5,377 nt of DNA from Bacteroidetes bacterium QH_1_64_81 (GTDB lineage Bacteria > Bacteroidota > Rhodothermia > Rhodothermales > Salinibacteraceae): positions 13,112-18,488 of the forward strand of contig PXSX01000104.1 in NCBI GenBank assembly GCA_003022655.1. The letters are read 5' to 3'. Made by a program: the position numbers and the translations under genes. Position 1 is the stretch's first letter. Every line of letters begins with the position of its first letter. Positions 1 to 5,377 of this stretch are shown one piece after another. The notes under the pieces were generated by a model. It ran no database searches. It was not told where the DNA came from and saw only the letters and a program-made list of their open reading frames with translations.

Positions 1-819
1 ATTGCCGACCGGGAACTCGAACGAGCCCTTCGACGGGGCGGTGAGTGCTGCCTCATTGGGTCGGAGGAGCAACCCGAGACCATTCCGTTGTCTCCGGAAG
101 GAGACTTCCAGGAGCGCTTCGCGGTGTTTTTTGATCCGCTCGACGGCTCCACCAACACGGATGTTAACGCTTCGGTAGGGACCATTTTCAGCGTGTACAC
201 CCTCCCCGGGCAGCTAGACGCAGAGGCCTCCTTGAGCGTGGCCCTCCAGCGAGGGGCCGAGCAGGTGGCCGCCGGCTACGTGGCCTACGGGTCGTCCACG
301 ATGTTTGTCTTCACGACCGGGAACGGCGTGAACGGCTTCACGCTGGATCCGGGAATCGGCGAGTTCCTGTTGACGCATCCCGACCTCACGATTCCGGCGG
401 GGCGGGGCATGTATTCGGTCAACGAGGCAGACATCGAAGACTTTTCGCCGGAGCTCCGGGCGTTTCTGCGGTGGCTCAAAAAGAAGGATCCGGAGACGGG
501 AAAACGCATCCGCGCCCGATACATCGGGTCGTTCGTGTCGGACTTCCACCGTAATCTGCTGACGGGGGGCCTGTACATGTACCCCGCCACCGCGGATCAT
601 CCGAAGGGAAAACTGCGGCTCATGTACGAGGCCAACCCGATGGCTTTCCTCGTGGAGGAAGCGGGCGGCCGCGCGTCGGATGGAATCCAGCGCATTCTTG
701 ACCTTCAGCCGGAGAGTCTGCACCAGCGGACGCCCCTGTTCATCGGGAGTGCTCCGCTCATTGAGGCCGCCGAGGCGTACCTCCAGGGGCGAGAGGCAGA
801 GGTGCCCGCCCCCGCCTGA
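1..819 (+). CDS. fbp: Fructose-1,6-bisphosphatase class I, 5' end cut by window
   Basis: Hydrolyses fructose-1,6-bisphosphate to fructose-6-phosphate in gluconeogenesis; cytosolic, Mg-dependent. The frame is open from base 1 to the TGA at 817-819 (272 residues), so about 60 N-terminal residues of the usual ~330 lie outside the window. The TTG at 88 is internal, because family sequence continues upstream of it. Visible motifs, numbered from base 1: the metal-binding Glu pair in GSEEQ (residues 20-24), the metal/phosphate loop DPLDGSTN (45-52, usually DPLDGSSN) followed by SVGTIF, the substrate-loop region RYIGSFVSDFHRNLLTGG of the E. coli style, then GKLRLMYEANPMAF with the metal ligand Glu210, and the C-terminal HQRTPLFIGS. 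No lesion is seen. The gene stands alone: the next likely start is almost 290 bp away. Family assignment is firm; the Ser-to-Thr change in the metal loop is conservative. Confidence 0.96.
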   Translation: MADRELERALRRGGECCLIGSEEQPETIPLSPEGDFQERFAVFFDPLDGSTNTDVNASVGTIFSVYTLPGQLDAEASLSVALQRGAEQVAAGYVAYGSSTMFVFTTGNGVNGFTLDPGIGEFLLTHPDLTIPAGRGMYSVNEADIEDFSPELRAFLRWLKKKDPETGKRIRARYIGSFVSDFHRNLLTGGLYMYPATADHPKGKLRLMYEANPMAFLVEEAGGRASDGIQRILDLQPESLHQRTPLFIGSAPLIEAAEAYLQGREAEVPAPA

Positions 820-948
820 ACGTCGCTCTGCGCACGACGTACGGACAACACCGATGTATGAGGAAGCATCGAAATGAAACCAATTCCTCAAGGAATCCCC
901 GATGTCCTCGACGGTACAGGGCGGTTATGGAGAACGTGCTACGGAGGG

Positions 949-980
949 CGCGTCCCCGCGTCTCCCGGTCCCCGCGTCCC
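949..980. repeat. Tandem 8-nt repeat, four units
   Basis: Four contiguous octamers can be read: CGCGTCCC (949-956), CGCGTCTC (957-964), CCGGTCCC (965-972) and CGCGTCCC (973-980). The first and last are identical, the second has one change and the third has two. It lies in the spacer between fbp and the next gene. No function is evident; it looks like slippage-generated intergenic repeat DNA. Confidence 0.7.
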
Positions 981-1104
981 ATACTTCCACGTGCGAAGTC
1001 GGCCGAGCACTCCCGAGCATAACTGGTGGTTCTGACGGTCGTCGGAGCACGAGCTTCCTCACATGTCGGTATACGTCCGTTCTGTCCACTCGCGTCCCTG
1101 CAGC

Positions 1105-1890
1105 ATGTCCGATGAGCCCACCTTGGCGACGATTGATCCGCCGCAGAAATCCCTGGAGTCGATGCATCGTCCCGACGAGCTCGATCAGTCGTTCGAAGGC
1201 TGGTCGGAAGAGGTCTTCGCGATGCTGGACCGGCTCCGGGCCGAGCCGCACATCGATCAGTACAAGAAGGAAAAGCCCGGCGTTACCGAGTACCTCAAGG
1301 ATCCCTTTCGCCGCTACCGGGACGACCTGGTGGTGAACTGGGTGCTGCCGAACCGACTCGGGTTCGAGACCGAGAAGTACGTTTTCAGCCGGCTTCTGAA
1401 AAACGACTTCGGCGCGGGCGGCTGCCACGACCACCTCTGGATGTCGTTCTACCGGCCCGAGACGCGGCGCCTCGAGGACGTGCAGATCACACATCGGGTG
1501 TCGCCCGACGGGTTTGCCGTGGGGATTTACGTGGGTGCCTACGCAACCGATCTGCTCGAGCAGGCCCAATCGCGCATTCAGGCTGATCCTGCCAGGTATC
1601 TCGATCTGGTCAATCCTCTCCTGGCCCGAGACGACTGGCGGGTGTCTACGCATCGTGGGTCTGGGGAAAGCAAAACGAAGGATGTCGTTACTACGCCCCT
1701 GAACGCCGTCCCTAAGAGTGTAGAGAAAGCGGACGGCATCCACGTGCGGCACTACATCCCTCGATCAGAGACCCTCGACCTCGGGTCCGAACTCATCGAC
1801 CGAGCGCTCGGCCTCGTCTTCGACGTGTGGCCGATTTATCGGTTTTACCTGGCAGAGGGAGCAGGGGAGATGGATACTGTTGGGGGATAG
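1105..1890 (+). CDS. Uncharacterised soluble protein
   Basis: I do not recognise the family. The frame encodes 261 residues from the ATG at 1105. An in-frame ATG at 1063 would add 14 residues with little protein character (MSVYVRSVHSRPCS), and neither start has a Shine-Dalgarno site, so the start is a choice. Coding looks real: codons end mostly in G or C and the composition is acidic and well mixed. There is no signal peptide or membrane segment. The N-terminal part (about 24-75) is charged and probably helical. A distinctive core follows, with VVNWVLPNRLGFETEK (76-91), SRLLKNDFGAGGCHDHLWMS (95-114, His/Asp-rich and a possible active or metal site) and a probable strand/turn region DGFAVGIYVGAY (135-146). 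A likely helical end, SELIDRALGLVFDVWPIYRF (228-247), precedes a short loose tail. It has no operon partner: 285 bp separate it from fbp and 177 bp from the hydratase. It could be a stand-alone copy of a domain found elsewhere in larger proteins; that is a guess. Confidence 0.75.
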   Translation: MSDEPTLATIDPPQKSLESMHRPDELDQSFEGWSEEVFAMLDRLRAEPHIDQYKKEKPGVTEYLKDPFRRYRDDLVVNWVLPNRLGFETEKYVFSRLLKNDFGAGGCHDHLWMSFYRPETRRLEDVQITHRVSPDGFAVGIYVGAYATDLLEQAQSRIQADPARYLDLVNPLLARDDWRVSTHRGSGESKTKDVVTTPLNAVPKSVEKADGIHVRHYIPRSETLDLGSELIDRALGLVFDVWPIYRFYLAEGAGEMDTVGG

Positions 1891-1913
1891 GAGGGACGCG
1901 TGGGCTTCACATT

Positions 1914-1988
1914 GCGTATTTCGTATTCCGTATTTCGTAACTGGCAACATTTCAGTCACAGTTACGCAATACGCACCACGCAATACGC
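1914..1988. repeat. Inverted array of 7-nt repeats (4 + 4 units)
   Basis: The left arm 1914-1941 reads as four heptads: GCGTATT, TCGTATT, CCGTATT, TCGTAAC. The right arm 1961-1988 is its inverted counterpart; on the complementary strand it reads GCGTATT, GCGTGGT, GCGTATT, GCGTAAC. With the flanks (1912-1943 against 1959-1990) the arms match at 26 of 32 positions around a 15-nt loop. Most differences fall at the first base of a heptad. It begins 23 bp after the upstream stop codon and ends 80 bp before the hydratase ATG. It could be a transcribed hairpin acting as a terminator or RNA-stability element (no T-tract follows), a protein-binding array, or one copy of a dispersed miniature repeat. 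It has no coding potential. Confidence 0.8.
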
Positions 1989-2067
1989 AGGCCTTGCGGT
2001 TGACATTCCTCCGCTGTACTGTCCTCTGTTCCTCTCGTAGTCTGCTTTCGTCGATCACCGCTTCCTC

Positions 2068-2949
2068 ATGTCTACCCTCATCGAGACGATCACCAAGGAT
2101 CGGGTTCTGACGCTTCGCCTCAACCGCCCCGACAAGCGCAACGCCCTGAACGCCGATCTCGTGACGGCCCTGAAGGTGGCGTTGGAGGAGGCAGAAGCAG
2201 ACGAAGACCTCCGAACCCTCGTCCTCACAGGCGCCGGATCGGCCTTTTCGGCGGGGGCGGACCTGTCGTCGCTCCGCGCCATGCGCGACGCCGGGCCGAT
2301 GGAGAACCAACACGACTCGCGGCACCTCGCCGAGCTGTTTCGTCGGATTTACCAGCATCCAATGCCCGTTATTGCAAAAATAAAAGGACACGCCGTCGGG
2401 GGCGGGTGCGGGCTCGCGACAGTCTGCGACTTCGCGTACGCGGCGGAGGGAACTAAGCTCGGGTTCACCGAGGTGCGCATCGGGTTCGTCCCAGCCATCG
2501 TGATGGTTTTCCTGCGCCGCAAGCTGGAGGAGACGCAGGCCCGCGACCTGTTGCTGCGGGGGCGGCTCGTGGACGCGACCACGGCGGCGGAGCTGGGGCT
2601 CGTCACGCGGGCGGTGCCCGAGGGGGCACTGGACGAAGCGGTGGAGGACTTGGCTCGCGAGCTAGCACGCGAGACGAGCGGGTCGGCGGTGGCACTCACG
2701 AAGCAGATGCTGGCGCGGGTCCCCGGGATGGGGCTGGACGAGGCGCTCGACTACGCGGTGCAGATGAAGAGGACCCGCCGTGGAAGCGGTCGGGGGAAGC
2801 CGGAGGAACGGCCTCATAGCCTCGTTCGTGGGGACTATACCACCATGAAGGAATCGGCTATACAGGCTCCGCGTCAGGAGCTCATGGACGGCACGGATAG
2901 CACGGCCGTTTACTACAACCTGTTGCCCCGGCATTCCAACCCACGTTGA
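2068..2949 (+). CDS. Enoyl-CoA hydratase/isomerase family protein, C-terminus frameshifted
   Basis: Crotonase-fold enzyme acting on acyl-CoA thioesters (beta-oxidation or branched-chain amino acid degradation). Visible: the N-terminal strand with LNRPDKRNALN (18-28), the CoA/oxyanion segment SAFSAGADLSSL (58-69), the second oxyanion segment KGHAVGGGCGLATVCDF (106-122), and FTEVRIGFVPAIV (133-145) carrying the catalytic-type Glu135. The other classical Glu (Glu144 of rat hydratase) is Gly115 here, a pattern I associate with a bacterial subfamily. Homology stops at residue 233 (QM). After that the frame reads a basic, non-family tail and then runs into toxin-gene debris, ending at 2947-2949. 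The expected family ending is present in another frame (2763-2819), so a short out-of-frame deletion has occurred. The catalytic core is intact, but the C-terminal helices that normally contribute to trimer packing and the CoA pocket are lost, so function is doubtful. No Shine-Dalgarno site precedes the ATG. Confidence 0.88.
   Translation: MSTLIETITKDRVLTLRLNRPDKRNALNADLVTALKVALEEAEADEDLRTLVLTGAGSAFSAGADLSSLRAMRDAGPMENQHDSRHLAELFRRIYQHPMPVIAKIKGHAVGGGCGLATVCDFAYAAEGTKLGFTEVRIGFVPAIVMVFLRRKLEETQARDLLLRGRLVDATTAAELGLVTRAVPEGALDEAVEDLARELARETSGSAVALTKQMLARVPGMGLDEALDYAVQMKRTRRGSGRGKPEERPHSLVRGDYTTMKESAIQAPRQELMDGTDSTAVYYNLLPRHSNPR
2763..2819 (+). other. Displaced C-terminal tail of the enoyl-CoA hydratase
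   Basis: In the frame starting at 2763 the DNA reads DEEDPPWKRSGEAGGTAS and stops at TAG 2817-2819. An acidic stretch followed by PPW and a basic residue is a typical ending for this hydratase family, where it follows a Phe-Leu pair. The main frame still encodes family sequence up to CAG-ATG (2761-2766). The roughly 15-20 residues that normally link these segments are missing. The joint lies at the shared bases GATG (2763-2766), which suggests deletion between short direct repeats. Confidence 0.75.
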
Positions 2950-3110
2950 GGTCCCCGGAGCAGTCGGACCTCGATCAGCGCTCGTTCTTCATGTGCGAGC
3001 AACTTCGGGCCACGTCGAAGGATCGACTTCGAAGCCGGATGGGTCGCGTCCATGATCACGCGGTACTACAAACTGTTGGAAACCGGATCCGGCTGCTTCT
3101 CGGTCTGTAA
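2897..3110 (+). pseudogene. Decayed MazF/PemK-family toxin gene
   Basis: MazF toxins are small sequence-specific endoribonucleases of type II toxin-antitoxin pairs. In frame 2 the DNA reads IARPFTTTCCPGIPTHVEVP (2897-2956), matching the central MazF strands, including the Thr-rich active-site strand and the PTHVEV motif. Frame 0 then continues with EQSDLDQRSFFMCEQLRAT, SKDRLRSRMGRV and RIRLLLGL, and stops at TAA 3108-3110, which is the standard MazF C-terminus. Removing one G at 2957-2958 joins the parts as VPEQSDLD, so a one-base insertion is the simplest explanation. The N-terminal half with the conserved RRP(V) loop is not found. A stretch in frame 1 just upstream (ELMDGTDSTAV, near 2878-2910) may be more of it, which would imply a second shift. 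I cannot identify an antitoxin gene. The remnant overlaps the readthrough tail of the hydratase frame. Confidence 0.8.
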
Positions 3111-3209
3111 GGTGCACTGTCTTCGATCCACCAAGGGCTTGCTCGAATCAGGCGATCTGGTCTGTTCGTTCCGTAGCCTCCGAAGGTGCATAGACCCCTC
3201 TGTCACAAC

Positions 3210-3719
3210 ATGCCGATTACGACTCCCCGAGTAAAAGAGCACCAGACGCGGTGGAACGAGATTGTCCGTGATCCGAGTCTTCGAGACCTCCCCTACAAGG
3301 TAGAAACCAATAGCCGAGGCAAAATCGTCTTGAGTCCCCACAGGAACTGCCACTCCTTCCTTCAGGAAGCCATCCAGGATCTTCTTGACGAGCACGCACC
3401 GGAAGGATCCATCCCTCCAGAGTTTGCAATCGTCACGTCGGAGGGGGTGAAGGTGCCCGACGTCGTGTGGATGAGCCCGGGGCGTCGCCGGGAGATGGCG
3501 GAGACCGGAGATCCGACGACGCTGGCCCCAGAAGTCTGCGTGGAAATTACGAGCAGCTCAAACACCACGGAAGAGATTCAGGAGAAACGCGCCCTCTACC
3601 TGGATGTTGGGGCCGAGGAAGTGTGGGTCGTCGATGAAGAGGAGCACATCCGGATCTACGATCACGAAGGAGAGCGGGAGGGGTCGGCGATTGCGTCTAC
3701 TGTGCCCAGTCCTCTGTAG
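3210..3719 (+). CDS. Uma2 family (DUF820) putative restriction endonuclease-fold protein
   Basis: Encodes 169 residues from ATG 3210; a GTG at 3186 would add eight residues (MHRPLCHN) with no family character. The MPITTP start and short length fit the compact Uma2 proteins I know of in halophilic Bacteroidota relatives. PD-(D/E)xK-like elements are visible: VPDVVWMSP with Asp84, LAPEVCVEI with Glu112, and the helix EIQEKRALYLDVGAEEVWVV with Lys126. A final strand, HIRIYDHEGE, is followed by a short tail ending in SPL, as in complete members. Nothing seems to be missing, so this is the one clearly intact gene among broken neighbours. The family's real function is unsettled; copies are often numerous per genome and resemble cargo or selfish nucleases. 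It follows the dead MazF gene by 99 bp, and no Shine-Dalgarno site or promoter could be recognised. Confidence 0.9.
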   Translation: MPITTPRVKEHQTRWNEIVRDPSLRDLPYKVETNSRGKIVLSPHRNCHSFLQEAIQDLLDEHAPEGSIPPEFAIVTSEGVKVPDVVWMSPGRRREMAETGDPTTLAPEVCVEITSSSNTTEEIQEKRALYLDVGAEEVWVVDEEEHIRIYDHEGEREGSAIASTVPSPL

Positions 3720-4138
3720 CCATATCTCGCTTCTCCACCTCCGAAATTCCTTTCGCTGTTTCCAGGAGGAGAGAACGGTCCTCGTCGCCCGAACCGACAC
3801 GGTCGTCGATCTCTTCCGCGAGGTAGACGAAGAGGGGGCCACCTGGAATGACATTGAGAACCGGGGGGTTGCCCTTGCGCAGCAGAGCGTGCGTTCGGAG
3901 AAGCGTTTGGGGAAGAAGATCGAGTAGGTCCGGAGTGCGGCCCCCTGAGAACGCTGAGATTCTCTGGCGACCACAGCTTCTACCGCGCACGAACCTGACC
4001 AGTGGCCTCGCTACCTCGACGTGCGCCCACAAAATCTTTACGCACGGCGCTACCATCTTCGGGCCGTGGCCGTTAGTTTTGATAACGAACTGCAGGTCCG
4101 CCTTCACATCCCACTGATCAACACTACGCGCACATATC
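3720..4138. other. 419-bp stretch without an identifiable gene
   Basis: No gene can be named here. Three open segments look somewhat coding-like. On the + strand, about 3763-3924 in frame 1 contains DTVVDLFREVDEEGATWND and ends at TAG 3922-3924, with codons rich in G/C at the third position but no start. On the - strand, an ORF from 4140 down to 3697 (147 codons) contains GGPLFVYLAEEIDDRVGSGD and overlaps the 3' end of the Uma2 gene. On the + strand, 3958-4143 contains PRYLDVRPQNLYARRYHLRA and lies just before the aconitase start. The first two overlap, so at most one of that pair is real. They may be debris of one or more lost genes. The base composition becomes more A/T-rich after about 4030, where a promoter for aconitase would be expected, but I could not find convincing -35/-10 elements. 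Confidence 0.5.
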
Positions 4139-5377
4139 ATGGGTAAAAACGTTGCCGAAAAACTGATCGACAGCCACCTCGTGGACGGGGAGCAATCTAA
4201 TCCAATCTGACTTCAAGAATCCCGACGACCACCTCTTCCTGCGTAGCGCCTGCAAGAAGTTTGGCGTGTGGTACAGCCGCCCGGGCAACGGCGTAAGCCA
4301 CCCGGTGCACCAGGAGCGGTTTGGCGAGCCGGGCAAGACGCTCATCGGCTCAGACAGCCACTCGCCCGCCGCGGGGGCCATCGGCATGCTCGCCATCGGC
4401 GCGGGAGGGCTCGACGTGGCGATGGCCATGGCCGGCAAGCCCTACACCATCAATATGCCCGAGGTCTGGGGCGTGAAACTCACCGGCGAGCTCCCCGACT
4501 GGGTGAGCGCGAAAGACGTGATCCTCACCATGCTGGAGCGCCACGACGTGGATGGGGCGGTGAATCAGGTCATTGAGTACTACGGGCCAGGGCTCGACAG
4601 CCTGAGTTGCATGGACCGCCACGTGATCGCCAACATGGGCACGGAGTTGGGGGCCACCAGCACCGTCTTCCCGGCCGACGAGGAGGTGCGCAATTTCCTG
4701 CGACGCCAGGGCCGCGAGGAGGCCTTCCGCGAGATTCAGGCCGATGAAGACGCGGACTACGACGAATACGAGGAGATCAATCTCTCTGAGCTGGAGCCGA
4801 AGATCGCGAAGCCCAGCAGCCCGGGCAACGTGGTGCCGGTGCGCGAGGTGGAGGGGCAGGAGATCTATCAGAGCTACGTCGGCTCCTCGGCCAACCCCGG
4901 CTTCCGCGACTTTGCCAGCGCGGCGGAGATCGTCGACGGCTACCAGGTGCACGACCGCGTGTCGTTCGACGTGAACCCGACCTCCCGCCAGATCCTGGAG
5001 AACCTGATGAATACGGGCCACCTCCAGATGCTGACTCGCGCCGGCGCCCGCATTCATCAGGCCGGCTGCAACGGCTGCATCGGGATGGGACAGGCGCCGG
5101 CCACCGGCCAGATCTCGCTCCGCACGGTGCCCCGCAACTTCCCGGGCCGCTCCGGGACGAAGGAGGATGCCGTGTACCTCGTCAGCCCCGAGACGGCCGC
5201 GGCCTCGGCGCTGACCGGCGAGATTACCGATCCGCGCGACCTGGAAGACCGCTTCGGGATGGAGTACCCGAACGCCCGGGAGCCGGACGAGATCAGCATC
5301 AACACCGACCAGCTCGTTCCGCCGTCCCATCACCGGGGCGACGGCACATCCGCCGATATCGAAGGCCAGCCGATGAT
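4139..5377 (+). pseudogene. acn: Aconitate hydratase, frame-breaking N-terminal deletion, 3' end cut by window
   Basis: Aconitase interconverts citrate and isocitrate in the TCA cycle using a 4Fe-4S cluster. The start ATG 4139 gives MGKNVAEKLIDSHLVDGE, the normal N-terminus of the Aquifex/Bacteroidota-type enzyme, but then reads five further residues to TGA 4208-4210. The family sequence resumes in frame 0 at about 4194 with NLIQSDFKNPDDHLFLRSA and stays open to the window end. The joint is near 4192/4193; about 45-50 residues are missing, including the segment carrying the active-site Asp-His pair (D100/H101 of mitochondrial aconitase). Downstream motifs are well kept: IGSDSHSPAAG, KLTGELPDWVSAKDVI, NMGTELGATSTVFP, the cluster motif AGCNGCIGMGQ and VPRNFPGRSGTKED. 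The usual first cluster Cys is replaced by Ser in VGSSANPGFRD. The C-terminal swivel domain lies beyond 5377. Unless translation restarts, no full protein can be made, and a restart would lack catalytic residues. Confidence 0.9.

Noticed and set aside
883..896. Palindrome ATTCCTCAAGGAAT
   Set aside because: A single 14-nt palindrome with a 2-base centre is too short and too likely by chance to call as an operator or terminator.
874..1035. Small ORF of 53 codons (MKPIPQGIPDVL...) with GAGGA about 10 bases upstream
   Set aside because: The ribosome-binding site is plausible, but the frame runs through the tandem octamer repeat, is Pro/Arg-rich in its second half and matches nothing I know. Left out for lack of support.
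902..1336. Plus-strand ORF of 144 codons
   Set aside because: Its second half overlaps the better frame at 1105-1890 and is Ser/Arg-rich without domain character; its first half crosses the octamer repeat.
925..1752. Minus-strand ORF of 275 codons
   Set aside because: It lies opposite the coding frame at 1105-1890, is rich in Arg/His/Val as antisense GC-rich frames are, and shows no motif.
2000..2028. TTGACA resembling a -35 box before the hydratase gene
   Set aside because: No TATAAT-like -10 box stands at 16-18 bases, and no convincing Bacteroidota-type -7 element is present.
3947..3964. GAGAA...TTCTC inverted repeat after the Uma2 gene
   Set aside because: The arms are only 5 bp with an 8-base loop and no T-tract, so it is not a credible terminator.
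4139..4210. Programmed frameshifting as the explanation for the aconitase frame change
   Set aside because: About 45-50 family residues are absent at the joint, so changing frame alone would not restore the protein; deletion is the simpler reading.
4350..5333. Long minus-strand ORF of 327 codons
   Set aside because: It is the antisense shadow of the aconitase frame, an artefact of high GC. The sense frame carries clear family motifs throughout.

Overview
The window is GC-rich bacterial chromosome. It carries central-metabolism enzymes with Salinibacter/Rhodothermota-like features: an E. coli-style class I fructose-1,6-bisphosphatase, an Aquifex/Bacteroidota-type aconitase, and a GGGCGLATVCD-type enoyl-CoA hydratase. 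Codons end strongly in G or C, many residues are acidic, and clear Shine-Dalgarno sites are absent. The placement near Salinibacter is inference from protein style, not from a search.

Layout, left to right, all recognisable genes on the + strand. (1) Positions 1-819 hold the C-terminal four fifths of fructose-1,6-bisphosphatase, cut by the window edge. (2) A 240-280 bp spacer follows, with a 4 x 8-nt tandem repeat at 949-980. (3) Positions 1105-1890 hold a well-formed reading frame of unknown function. (4) A short intergenic element at 1914-1988 has four 7-nt units (consensus NCGTATT) followed by four inverted units. (5) From 2068 runs an enoyl-CoA hydratase/isomerase gene whose 3' end has suffered an out-of-frame deletion; its true tail is still present in another frame (2763-2819). 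(6) A decayed MazF-family toxin gene lies at about 2897-3110, with a lost 5' end and an apparent one-base frameshift. (7) Positions 3210-3719 hold an intact Uma2-family (PD-(D/E)xK-like) protein. (8) Positions 3720-4138 hold no identifiable gene. (9) From 4139 to the window end runs an aconitase whose first 18 or so codons are joined out of frame to the body of the gene, with roughly 45-50 codons missing.

The metabolic genes are unrelated in pathway (gluconeogenesis, acyl-CoA chemistry, TCA cycle) and do not look like an operon: spacers are 170-420 bp and hold repeats or gene debris. The striking property is decay. Within 2.2 kb there are three separate frame-breaking lesions, in hydratase, toxin and aconitase. 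This could be real degeneration (for example redundant paralogues beside a former toxin/Uma2 accessory patch) or an assembly problem, and reads and relatives would tell. I see no convincing new defence or mobile system. The best candidates for something undescribed are the heptad inverted-repeat element and the unassigned protein at 1105-1890.
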